A DNA stretch of 64,000 bases from assembly GCF_024189295.1 (NCBI RefSeq), contig NZ_JAIZEN010000005.1, positions 1 through 64,000 on the forward strand. The letters run 5' to 3'. The notes under the pieces are model-generated. The model was given only the letters and a program-made list of their open reading frames with translations, was not told where the DNA came from and made no database searches. Each line of letters opens with the position of its first letter. The stretch's first letter is position 1. Origin of the DNA: Halobacillus sp. A1 (GTDB lineage: Bacteria > Bacillota > Bacilli > Bacillales > Halobacillaceae). Shown piece by piece: positions 18,496 to 26,392 of this stretch. A program made the position numbers and the translations under genes.

Positions 18496-18924
18496 ATGAA
18501 AAAGGTTAGAGACATCATGAGCACTGATTTATCGGTGTGTCAGATGAACAGCAGCTTATATGACGCAGCTAATATGATGAAACAGCAGGGTGTAGGGGCT
18601 GTCCCTATCTGTGACGACAATGGTCAAATAATGGGAATGGTTACAGATCGTGACTTAGCCGTTCGCGGTTATGCAGGTCACAGCCCTGACTCAACACCTG
18701 TTCAACAAGTGATGAGTGACAAAGTTTATAATATCAGCCCAGAAGCTAGTCTGGAAGAAGCCAGCCAAATGATGGCTGAGCATCAGGTGCGCCGTCTACC
18801 TGTCGTGGAAAATGGCAAACTTACTGGTATAATTTCACTAGGTGATCTTTCGACTGAAGAAAAATCGGATCAGGCAGCTGGAGTTGCACTGCAAGAAATT
18901 TCAGAACGTCCTGAACTTCACTAA
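18496..18924 (+). CDS. ylbB: CBS-domain protein YlbB
   Basis: A 142-residue protein made of two CBS domains (about 5-60 and 70-125). Each carries the pattern of a VxDIM/VMS entry, a GVGAVPI-like strand and a MVTDRDL or IISLGDL exit. Tandem CBS pairs bind adenosine nucleotides and act as energy or stress sensors. Length and context match YlbB. GAGGAGG precedes the ATG. It may be stress-induced if the upstream sigma-B-like promoter is real. Confidence 0.82.
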   Translation: MKKVRDIMSTDLSVCQMNSSLYDAANMMKQQGVGAVPICDDNGQIMGMVTDRDLAVRGYAGHSPDSTPVQQVMSDKVYNISPEASLEEASQMMAEHQVRRLPVVENGKLTGIISLGDLSTEEKSDQAAGVALQEISERPELH

Positions 18925-18927
18925 AAT

Positions 18928-18962
18928 AAAAAACGGTCTCCTTATGGGAGGCCGTTTTTTAT
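18928..18962 (+). terminator. Terminator after ylbB
   Basis: AAAAAACGGTCTCC pairs with GGGAGGCCGTTTTTT, ending in a T run. Confidence 0.85.
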
Positions 18963-19137
18963 TTTGCCCTGTATACTCGAAACCCAAGTCTTCAACTATC
19001 CTTCCATACCGTTGTATAACTTTTCATGAAAAATCAACATTGAAGTTAAACTTAGCTTTTGTATTAACAAGTGATGAACGAACTGAAAAAAAATGCATAG
19101 GCTGTATTGTAGATAAGAGTAGTGAGGTGTGAGAATC

Positions 19138-19503
19138 ATGAGTGGACACAATTTACAACCGAGTGTTCAGAAATTCAAGGCATTCGTTAAGCAGCATCCA
19201 CATATTAAAGATCATCTAAGAAAAAATCACGGGCTGATTCAAAGTTATTATGAAAAGTGGATGATCCTCGGGGAAGATGATGCTTTTTGGGATACACTGC
19301 CCGAAGTGAAGAGTGAAGGGAAAATGTCCAAAAAAGAATGGATGAAACAGTTCGGTGTTTTACTTCAAGAGATTGACTGGGAAGATGTTTCAAAGCACAT
19401 TGATGATCTTAATGGCGCCATAGGCCAGATTCAGCAGATTATTTCAAATGTTCAGCAAGATAAACAAGAGAGAAGACCCCCAGTTGAATACCCTTACTAT
19501 TAA
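19138..19503 (+). CDS. ylbD: YlbD-family spore coat protein
   Basis: A 121-residue, highly charged helical protein (FKAFVKQHPHIKDHLRKNH near the start; PPVEYPYY at the C-terminus). It belongs to the YlbD coat protein family of spore formers. The ATG at 19138 follows GAGG by 10 bases; an in-frame GTG at 19129 overlaps that site. ylbC, which precedes ylbD in B. subtilis, is absent. Confidence 0.8.
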   Translation: MSGHNLQPSVQKFKAFVKQHPHIKDHLRKNHGLIQSYYEKWMILGEDDAFWDTLPEVKSEGKMSKKEWMKQFGVLLQEIDWEDVSKHIDDLNGAIGQIQQIISNVQQDKQERRPPVEYPYY

Positions 19504-19578
19504 GAAACGAGGCAGATGGAAGTATATTTCAATCTGCCTTGAATTTTGTTATGATAAAGGTGGAGGTGAACGCAAACC

Positions 19579-20013
19579 ATGTTAGCAACAATGGAAATTG
19601 TCGATCTTATAGACCGTTCAGAAACCATCGGCCAGATGATTATGGATTCAGAAGTCATGGCGCAGTACCATCAGGCTAAATTAGATATGGAAACTGATGA
19701 GGAAGCTCAAACTTTAATCCGTAATTTTAAAAATATAAAAGATCAGTATGAGGATGTTCAACGATTCGGTCGTTATCACCCAGATTACAATGATATCATG
19801 AAGCGCGTTCGCAGTGTGAAACGTGAAATGGATATGCATGAGAAAGTCGTTCAATATAAGAGAGCAGAAAGAGAAGTGCAGAAGTTACTTGATGAAATCA
19901 GTCAAAGTGTTGCCTTTAGTGTGAGTGAACAAATCAAAGTACCTCGTAACGGAATGGTATTTGATTCTGGATGCGGATGTGGCAGCGGAGGAGGCTGCGG
20001 CTGTGCCTCGTAG
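19579..20013 (+). CDS. ylbF: YlbF (RicF), Y-complex subunit
   Basis: A 144-residue helical protein ending in the cysteine-rich CGCGSGGGCGC tail. YlbF with YmcA and YaaT forms the Y-complex, which carries Fe-S clusters, promotes RNase Y-dependent mRNA maturation and is needed for sporulation, competence and biofilm formation. The Cys tail is the likely cluster ligand. AGGTGGAGGTGA precedes the ATG. ylbE, found before ylbF in B. subtilis, is missing. Confidence 0.93.
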   Translation: MLATMEIVDLIDRSETIGQMIMDSEVMAQYHQAKLDMETDEEAQTLIRNFKNIKDQYEDVQRFGRYHPDYNDIMKRVRSVKREMDMHEKVVQYKRAEREVQKLLDEISQSVAFSVSEQIKVPRNGMVFDSGCGCGSGGGCGCAS

Positions 20014-20092
20014 TTTATTTATATGAGTATGATTGATGGAATACTTATCCTCTGATAAACTAAGTCTAAACTCTTAAAAAGTAGGGAACGTC

Positions 20093-20368
20093 ATGAGAAC
20101 AAAAAGACAAGGTCTGATTGTTTATTTTCAACATATGAAAAATATAAGGCAAATCAAGAAACAAGGGCATTTGATTCACGCTTCAAAAAAGCATAAGTAT
20201 GCTTTGATTTATGTTAATCAGGACGAAGTCGATTTTAAAATGGACAAACTGGAAAGGCTTCCATTCGTTTCTAAAGTTCTTATTTCACATAAGCCTGACA
20301 TTAGGACAGACTTCGAAAATGCAAAGCCTGATAAAGCGAAACAATACGATTATAAAATGGGTATATAG
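20093..20368 (+). CDS. ylbG: YlbG, UPF0298 protein
   Basis: A 91-residue protein with the UPF0298 signature (RQGLIVYFQHMKNIRQIKK, then KYALIYVNQDE and LPFVSKV). It is conserved beside ylbF in Bacilli; its function is not established, though the pairing suggests a link to the Y-complex. Predicted mixed alpha/beta fold. Ends at a hairpin shared with the convergent gene. Confidence 0.88.
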   Translation: MRTKRQGLIVYFQHMKNIRQIKKQGHLIHASKKHKYALIYVNQDEVDFKMDKLERLPFVSKVLISHKPDIRTDFENAKPDKAKQYDYKMGI

Positions 20369-20403
20369 AAAAGCGGCCGTTTAAGAACGGCCGCTTATGT
20401 TTT
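20369..20403. terminator. Bidirectional terminator between ylbG and the next gene
   Basis: AAGCGGCCGTT 20371-20381 and AACGGCCGCTT 20386-20396 form a perfect 11-bp stem. The tail is T-rich on the minus strand. Confidence 0.75.
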
Positions 20404-20791
20404 AACTTAGTGGAGATAAAATACGGTTTGTTCTTAAGATGCCTATTAAATAGTTATAATAAAGTTCAGTTTCCGGAAACATAGTAGAAGGCTTTACTGT
20501 GAATTCAGTCACTGTCTTCCCAGCACTTTCAGCCACAGCTTGAAATAAATCGAAGCGCTTGTTTGGTTTCTCGTGGGGATTTGGTATCCCTTCCCGGCAT
20601 ATATAAATAGGTTGAAATTTTTGCTGCGAGGTCGGTTTCATAATGAATGCCAGCGAAGAGACAGCCTGTCTAGATTTTTCACAATAAAAAGCAATAGCGT
20701 AATCAATTCGTTCGGGCATTTGTTCTCCTAATTCTAACAATTCATAGATATCTGCGTAACCTTCCCCTAATTCAATAAACTTTTGTCTCAT
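20402..20791 (-). CDS. Conserved protein of unknown function
   Basis: A 129-residue soluble protein, MRQKFIELGEGYADIYELLE..., which I cannot assign to a named family. It has no signal peptide or membrane segment, one Cys near residue 37 and one near residue 67. GGGAGGC lies upstream of the ATG. It stands alone on the minus strand between ylbG and the csfG candidate; the codon pattern looks like its neighbours. Confidence 0.7.
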   Translation of the reverse strand: MRQKFIELGEGYADIYELLELGEQMPERIDYAIAFYCEKSRQAVSSLAFIMKPTSQQKFQPIYICREGIPNPHEKPNKRFDLFQAVAESAGKTVTEFTVKPSTMFPETELYYNYLIGILRTNRILSPLS

Positions 20792-20892
20792 AATAAGCCT
20801 CCCGTTTTTTCATCTTTTGTTACTTTATCATTTTTAATAGTTTGTCCACCACTATTTTAATGATAAGTTAAAAACGAGGTTTAAAAAAGGAT

Positions 20893-21037
20893 AAAAAAAT
20901 AGGGCTGTCCCATTATGGACAGCCCTTCTTTCTGCTTTCAATAGTAAAGCAAAAAGCAAAGGGAGAGGAGAAACCGGTCGAAAAACTTATGGGGAAATAA
21001 GTCTTCACCGTTTCCAGAAGCAAAAGTCGCTGCTTCT
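20893..21037 (-). ncRNA. csfG: Probable forespore small RNA CsfG
   Basis: About 145 nt on the minus strand in the ylbG-rsmD interval, the locus where I recall CsfG of B. subtilis being encoded. The 5' end folds CAGAAGCA/TGCTTCTG (21015-21038). A second stem pairs ACCGTTTC 21007-21014 with GAAACCGGT 20970-20978 around ACTTAT/ATAAGT. Then comes a single-stranded pyrimidine-rich tract (complement of 20961-20971), and finally a strong terminator (20901-20926 with T7). Upstream, GTATA, 14 bases, GGTCATAAT fits sigma-F and nearly sigma-G. Identity rests on locus, promoter and fold; homology was not searched. Confidence 0.72.
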
Positions 21038-21043
21038 GTTAAC

Positions 21044-21071
21044 ATTATGACCAAAAAAGAATTTTTTATAC
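21044..21071 (-). promoter_or_regulatory. Sigma-F/sigma-G type promoter of the csfG candidate
   Basis: On the minus strand GTATA (21067-21071), 14 bases, then GGTCATAAT (21044-21052). The -10 fits GGNNANANT for sigma-F and contains CATAAT for sigma-G. The sigG promoter in this window has the same 14-base spacing. Confidence 0.6.
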
Positions 21072-21153
21072 TTGTTTCCTGTTCTTAATGAAAAATTTCC
21101 AGTGGGCGCTGAATTATGGTAGGATTATTGTGAATGTAGAGAGGGGGCCCACA

Positions 21154-21702
21154 ATGAGAGTGATTTCAGGTGAGCACAAAGGGCGTCAGCTTAGGCCGGT
21201 CCCAAACCATAAGACAAGACCGACAACAGATAAAGCTAAAGAATCTTTGTTCCAGATGATTGGACCTTTTTTTGATGGAGGATCAGCTTTGGACTTGTTT
21301 GCGGGCAGCGGTGGTCTTGGGATAGAAGCTTTAAGCCGTGGTGTAAATGACTGCATTTTTATTGACCAGCAGCAGAAAGCCGTACAGGTTATCCATCAGA
21401 ATTTAGAAATGCTGCGTTTGAAAGATAGAGCAGAAGTCTTTAAAACAGATGCTTATGTTGCCATGAAGGCAGCAAGCAAAAGAGGTTTGAAATTCAATTA
21501 CATATTTCTCGACCCTCCTTACAAAAAATTCTCTTATAGGGAGTTAATAGAGAAGCTTGTACAATACGACCTCTTGGCTGAAAATGTTATTATCGTTTGT
21601 GAGCATGATGCTTCAGAAGAAGTACCGGAAAAAGTCATGCATCTCAAACTTATGAAATCGGAAAAATATGGGAGTAATATAGGTGTGTCCATTTTTCAGT
21701 AG
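21154..21702 (+). CDS. rsmD: 16S rRNA guanine-N2-966 methyltransferase RsmD
   Basis: A 182-residue SAM-dependent methyltransferase (YlbH in B. subtilis) modifying G966 of 16S rRNA. MRVISGEHKGRQLRPV is the family start; DLFAGSGGLGIEALSRG binds SAM and LDPPY is the catalytic NPPY-type motif. The ATG at 21154 follows GAGAGGGGG; the frame is open 22 codons further upstream into the csfG promoter region, but family alignment excludes that part. coaD follows 14 bases later. Confidence 0.93.
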   Translation: MRVISGEHKGRQLRPVPNHKTRPTTDKAKESLFQMIGPFFDGGSALDLFAGSGGLGIEALSRGVNDCIFIDQQQKAVQVIHQNLEMLRLKDRAEVFKTDAYVAMKAASKRGLKFNYIFLDPPYKKFSYRELIEKLVQYDLLAENVIIVCEHDASEEVPEKVMHLKLMKSEKYGSNIGVSIFQ

Positions 21703-21716
21703 GAGGTTAGCCATAA

Positions 21717-22196
<480 letters not shown>

Positions 22197-22199
<3 letters not shown>

Positions 22200-22230
22200 A
22201 GCAGCCTCTCAGGTCTGCTTTATTTTTTTG
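22197..22230. terminator. Bidirectional terminator between coaD and ylbJ
   Basis: AAAGCAG and CTGCTTT with inner CC/GG pairing; T-rich tails follow on both strands. Confidence 0.75.
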
Positions 22231-23387
22231 ATTTCTAATATCAACGCCAGGACTATAGCGCTCATGGTTAGTATCGGCCCAACAACGAACATGAAATCAA
22301 AGTAGGAGTAGTTATAGATTGACGGTTCATTAAATATTTTGACAGCTTGCCGGCTGGACATGCTGCTCCATTTGAAAATCATAAGCATGATCAAGACAGC
22401 TGAACAACCGTGGATGATTCTAGCTATGAAGTAAGGTGTAAATCTAATATCAGTATCGGCAAGTATACTTGCTATTTGAGCCTGTATAGAGAAACCGTGA
22501 AACCCTAGCATGAAGCTGACAATCGAGAGTTGCGTGACAAGTGAAGCGTTTGATGAAGTAATTTCCCCAATACCGTTTGTCATCTCGAGCATCCCCGTCA
22601 ATATTGGAGTTTGAAGATCTGGAGGAACTTGAACTAGCGACAGAATGTTAGAGGCGGAAGAAAAAAGAATACCGCCTTGTAATAAACCGGTTAAGACTGA
22701 GAATAATATGATAAATCCACCCACTAAAAGAAGGGTTTGTACTGATTTAATTACTGCATCGCCCAATAATTGGCCGAAGGGTCTTTTGTCTTCCAATCGA
22801 GCTAGATGGATCGCTAAAAATGCTTGTTTAAATGAAAAATTTGCCGAACGTTCATTAGAACCTTGGTCGGAAAACCCGTAGAATCTCATACAGATACCGA
22901 CGATTAAACTTCCACCGTAATGTGCCACGGCTAAAAACACCCCTAACGCCGGGTCACCGAAAAAACCTACAGCAACAGCGCTTAAAATGAACAAAGGGCT
23001 TGAAGCGTTAGTGAAGGCAACTAATCGTTCAGCTTCGGTTTGGGTGACTTGTCCTCTTTTACGCAATTCTACTGTCCATTTAGCTCCAGCAGGATAACCG
23101 CTGGCCATGCCCATCACCCAGACAAATCCGCCTGCTCCCGGTACATTAAACAAAGGTTTCATAATTTTTTCAGATAATATCCCTACTCCATGGACAACAC
23201 CAAGACCGAATAACAGCTCGGCTATTATGAAGAAAGGGAGCAGGGAGGGGAAAACGATTGTCCACCAGAGGTTCAAGCCGCGCGTGCTAGCCTCAAAAGC
23301 TACATCTGGCATTTGAATAAGAGAGATGGTCAAATAAAGGGATGAAATTGTAAACAATGATGTCTTGAAATACGACAGTACGATCAC
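22209..23387 (-). CDS. ylbJ: Sporulation integral membrane protein YlbJ
   Basis: A 392-residue protein with about eight membrane helices; the nucleoside-recognition (Gate) type regions include WWTIVFPSLLPFFIIAELL and SGYPAGAKWTVELRKRG. YlbJ is a mother-cell sigma-E product in B. subtilis needed for heat-resistant spores. The annotated start GTG at 23387 overlaps its own likely ribosome site (GAGGTG), so a start a few codons downstream is possible. Divergent from ylbK. Confidence 0.88.
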   Translation of the reverse strand: MIVLSYFKTSLFTISSLYLTISLIQMPDVAFEASTRGLNLWWTIVFPSLLPFFIIAELLFGLGVVHGVGILSEKIMKPLFNVPGAGGFVWVMGMASGYPAGAKWTVELRKRGQVTQTEAERLVAFTNASSPLFILSAVAVGFFGDPALGVFLAVAHYGGSLIVGICMRFYGFSDQGSNERSANFSFKQAFLAIHLARLEDKRPFGQLLGDAVIKSVQTLLLVGGFIILFSVLTGLLQGGILFSSASNILSLVQVPPDLQTPILTGMLEMTNGIGEITSSNASLVTQLSIVSFMLGFHGFSIQAQIASILADTDIRFTPYFIARIIHGCSAVLIMLMIFKWSSMSSRQAVKIFNEPSIYNYSYFDFMFVVGPILTMSAIVLALILEIKKIKQT

Positions 23388-23569
23388 CTCAAAGATTTCT
23401 CGATTTCTGTACTTCTAAAATCATCCATAGTAAAATAGGGATAGATTTTGTAACGAATACTTATTAGTACGCTCATAAGTGCGGATCATATTCCATAAAA
23501 TAAAAGGGAAAAGCTCATGAAATTACTAACTGGTCAACTGACTTATTGTTACCCAGGGAGAGATGCGGA

Positions 23570-24361
23570 TTGAAACAGCCTAAGATCGGACTGGCTCTTG
23601 GGTCAGGCGGTGCACGTGGATTCGCTCATTTAGGTGTGCTGAAAGTACTGCATGAAAATCAGGTTCCTGTACATATGATTGCGGGAAGCAGTATGGGGGC
23701 TTTGGTAGGCTCCTTGTATGCAGCCGGGCAAAAAATCGATGACTTGTACAAGTTAGCCTTCACATTTAAACGGAAATACTACCTTGATTTTACCGTTCCT
23801 AAAATGGGGTTTGTTCAGGGGCGTAGAATTAAAGAGTATATCCGTTTATTTACGTTTGGGAAAACTATAGAAGATTTCACCATTCCTATGTCTATTGTTG
23901 CTACTGATTTAACAACTGGTGGAAAGAAAATTTTTCATAAAGGACCCGCTTGTGATGCAGTAAGGGCGAGTATATCGATTCCTGGCATCTTCGTACCCGA
24001 AAAAATTGACGGACGTCTATATATTGATGGTGGGGTCATCGACCGAGTCCCTGTTTCAGTAGTAAAAGACATGGGCGCCGACATTATCATCGCCGTTGAC
24101 TGTTCTCATACAGATGCAGAGCCTACGATTCACTCGATTTATGATGTCATTATACAAAGCATCGATATTATGCAAGATGAATTAGCATCAGTGACCGGAC
24201 GCTCTTCCTTCACTGATATTATGATTCGACCTGATGTAACGAAATTCAGTTCACGAGCATTTACAGACCTTCAAGAAATCGTAAAAGAAGGTGAAAAAGC
24301 AGCTGAGAATGAGATAGACAGCATCCTGAATAAGATTAGGGATTGGAAGGAGCCAACATAA
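23570..24361 (+). CDS. ylbK: Patatin-like phospholipase YlbK
   Basis: A 263-residue patatin-family hydrolase (RssA type). The oxyanion glycine loop GSGGARGFAHLG spans residues 11-22, the nucleophile S41 is in GSSMG, and the catalytic Asp is in IDGGVIDRVP near residue 155. It probably cleaves acyl esters of membrane lipids; no physiological substrate is known. The TTG at 23570 is taken as start because AGGGAG lies 9 bases upstream; the frame is open to 23546. ylbL starts 2 bases after its stop. Confidence 0.9.
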   Translation: MKQPKIGLALGSGGARGFAHLGVLKVLHENQVPVHMIAGSSMGALVGSLYAAGQKIDDLYKLAFTFKRKYYLDFTVPKMGFVQGRRIKEYIRLFTFGKTIEDFTIPMSIVATDLTTGGKKIFHKGPACDAVRASISIPGIFVPEKIDGRLYIDGGVIDRVPVSVVKDMGADIIIAVDCSHTDAEPTIHSIYDVIIQSIDIMQDELASVTGRSSFTDIMIRPDVTKFSSRAFTDLQEIVKEGEKAAENEIDSILNKIRDWKEPT

Positions 24362-24363
24362 GT

Positions 24364-25386
24364 ATGAAGTCCAACAAAAGAATGATAATCACCGGTATAA
24401 TAGCTGTGCTCATTGTAGCTTTTATCGGTGCATATCGCTTGCCATTCTATATATATAAACCAGGGACGGCTGATGCTCTTGAGCCATTCGTTGAAATTGA
24501 AGGTTCATTTCCTAGTGAGGGAGATATGCATTTGGTTACAGTGAGAGGTGGCCAAGCTACCCCGCTTCAATGGGTGATCGCTCAAATACGACCCTATTAT
24601 GAAGTCGTTCCTATTGAACAGGTAAGACCTGAGGGTATTTCACAAGAAGAATATTTTCACGCACAGCTTCAGCTTATGGAATCTTCACAGGAAGCGGCCA
24701 AGGTCGTAGCTTATGAAACAGCCGATCGAGATATTAAAATTGATTATGAGGGTGTGTTCGTCGTTAATGCGCTCGAGGGGATGCCTGCAGAAGAAGAATT
24801 GCAGCCTGGAGATCAAATAGTTAGTATCAATAACCAGGAAATAAATGAATCCGCTGAACTGGTTGATTATGTGGAAGGTCTGGAGGAAGGCGAGAGTGTA
24901 ACCCTGTCGATAAAAAGAGAAGATGAAACACTAGACAAAGAAATTGAAGTAGCCCCTTTCCCGAATGAACCAGATAGAGTCGGGGTTGGCATCTCATTAG
25001 TTACAGATCGTTCAGTTGAAGTCAATCCTGAAGCTGAAATTAAAAGCGGAGAAATTGGAGGCCCTAGTGCAGGACTGATGTTCTCTCTGGAAATGTACGA
25101 CCGTTTGACGGAAGAAGATATAACGAAAGGTAAACAAATTGCTGGTACAGGCGAAATAGACTACGATGGAAGAGTTGGCAGGATTGGCGGAATTGATAAA
25201 AAAGTAGTAGCCGCTCATCGAGAGGAAAGTGACGTGTTTTTTGCTCCTAACGAAGGTGGAGCTGAGGGATCGAATTACGAGGTCGCTAAAGAAGCTGCAG
25301 AAGATATAGGAACTGAGATGGAAATTGTTCCGGTAGATAATTTTCAAGATGCCCTTGATTATCTTAATGAAATGGAAGCGAGTTAA
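24364..25386 (+). CDS. ylbL: Membrane-anchored PDZ/Lon-like protease YlbL
   Basis: A 340-residue protein: an N-terminal anchor (about 6-27), a PDZ domain (about 115-195, EGVFVVNALEGMPAEEELQPGD) and a Lon-type serine protease domain (about 220-335). The catalytic Ser is in GGPSAGLMFSLEMYD and the Lys in GGIDKKVVAA. In B. subtilis YlbL degrades the division inhibitor YneA during recovery from DNA damage, together with CtpA. The start follows the ylbK stop by 2 bases, with AAGGAG inside the end of ylbK. Confidence 0.92.
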   Translation: MKSNKRMIITGIIAVLIVAFIGAYRLPFYIYKPGTADALEPFVEIEGSFPSEGDMHLVTVRGGQATPLQWVIAQIRPYYEVVPIEQVRPEGISQEEYFHAQLQLMESSQEAAKVVAYETADRDIKIDYEGVFVVNALEGMPAEEELQPGDQIVSINNQEINESAELVDYVEGLEEGESVTLSIKREDETLDKEIEVAPFPNEPDRVGVGISLVTDRSVEVNPEAEIKSGEIGGPSAGLMFSLEMYDRLTEEDITKGKQIAGTGEIDYDGRVGRIGGIDKKVVAAHREESDVFFAPNEGGAEGSNYEVAKEAAEDIGTEMEIVPVDNFQDALDYLNEMEAS

Positions 25387-25407
25387 TTGGATATGAAAAT
25401 TAAATTG

Positions 25408-25459
25408 AAGGGCTGTCCTGAAAGTCTAAGAATTAGACCTTCATGGACAGTCCTTTTTT
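25408..25459 (+). terminator. Terminator after ylbKL
   Basis: AAGGGCTGTCC 25408-25418 pairs with GGACAGTCCTT 25445-25455, and inner TCTAA/TTAGA pairs extend the stem; a T run follows. Confidence 0.82.
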
Positions 25460-25511
25460 CTATGTCAAGCTCTGTTAATTTTCAGTGTTACACATAAGCT
25501 CCCTATAGCAG

Positions 25512-25712
25512 AAGACTCAGTTTCGAGATGTTTGGACTGTTTCCGTTATGTTCAACAGAGGTAAGAGCTCCGGGAAATCACTCCCTTTCCGTGGGAGCGC
25601 AGTGAGCCTCCTCGAGCTTCGCTCTCCGGGGTCTCACCAAGCACTCTCTTCCCACAGGAGTCTCGTAATTTCCCGGACCTTCTTGCTTTTGTGAGGATAA
25701 CGGAAACATCTT
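25512..25712 (-). repeat. Dispersed structured repeat, copy B
   Basis: Inverted orientation, beginning AAGACTCAGTTTCGAGATG (25512-25530). The core has arms TCCGGGAAAT 25569-25578 and ATTTCCCGGA 25668-25677. An outer inverted repeat GTTTCCGTTAT (from 25539) pairs with ATAACGGAAAC (from 25697). Nearly identical over about 170 bases to copy E at 52 kb. Confidence 0.85.
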
Positions 25713-25988
25713 AGTTGGTGCTTCACATAAAAAATAACTGGTTTTAAGTGATAACCACCGGGACTTCTGTATGCAAGAAAACGCTTGGAACTACCTCGAA
25801 GTGCAGGAAGTTTTAAAACTAAAATGCTATAACCAGAGCACTGGAGTTTAACGCTCCCACTATAAGTGTGAAAGTTCTTATCCAGGCGATTTCGAGAAAG
25901 CACATCTATAGTGAGGGGCGGCGGAAACGTTGGTACAAGAGATTTTTTTTGCTTCTCTTTTCTTAGTTCCGTCTCTTAATATAAGTTA
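25713..25988. other. Intergenic spacer, no gene seen
   Basis: About 275 bases between repeat copies B and C. The minus-strand open frame here (to 25903) has no ribosome site and no protein-like composition. I see no RNA gene or promoter of note. Confidence 0.5.
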
Positions 25989-26110
25989 GGTGGTTTTAGG
26001 AATGGGCGAGACTCCTGTGGGATGAGAGTGAATGGTGAGATCCCGGAAGGCGACAGCCTGAGGAAGCTCACCGCACTCCCACGGAAAGCGAGTCCATTCC
26101 TAAAACCACC
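25989..26110 (+). repeat. Dispersed structured repeat, copy C core
   Basis: The clearest copy. A perfect 17-bp inverted repeat (25989-26005 and 26094-26110) encloses the conserved core. Inside, GACTC 26010-26014 pairs with GAGTC 26090-26094, GTGGGA with TCCCAC, and GGTGAG 26034-26039 with CTCACC 26067-26072, so the whole unit can fold as one long hairpin. Confidence 0.88.
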
Positions 26111-26136
26111 TTCTACTCATCAAGATGAAGGAACAG

Positions 26137-26257
26137 CAGATACCCCACAGGAAAGCGAGTAGCTTCCCAACCACACCAGACTCTCATTACAGCCACGAAC
26201 CCTGGTTATCTCGAAACTGAGTCTTAAAGTATCCTGCCAAATAGTTTAATAACTACC
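26137..26257 (+). repeat. Right-half remnant of a second repeat copy
   Basis: CCACAGGAAAGCGAGTAGCT followed by TTCC, and the end TATCTCGAAACTGAGTCTT (26207-26225), match the right half of copy F, but no left half is present. It continues to TCCTGCCAAATAGTTTAATA, the outer end motif also seen in copies D and F. Copy C seems to have replaced or inserted into the left part. Confidence 0.7.
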
Positions 26258-26392
26258 ACAAGGTGCGCAGCTTATAAAAATATGAACGATTAAACTAGAT
26301 GATGGAAAACGAGCAATAATTTTTATGAGCACTTCTAATTTTAAAGTGTTTTTTCTCAATAAGGGTTTTTGCTAAGTCATCATTCAATCAAG

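Noticed and set aside
18842-19132. 96-codon frame spanning the ylbB terminator
   Set aside because: It runs through the ylbB end and its terminator hairpin and has no ribosome site.
25634-25903. 89-codon minus-strand frame in the ylbL-tmcAL gap
   Set aside because: Overlaps repeat copy B, has no ribosome site and no protein-like pattern.
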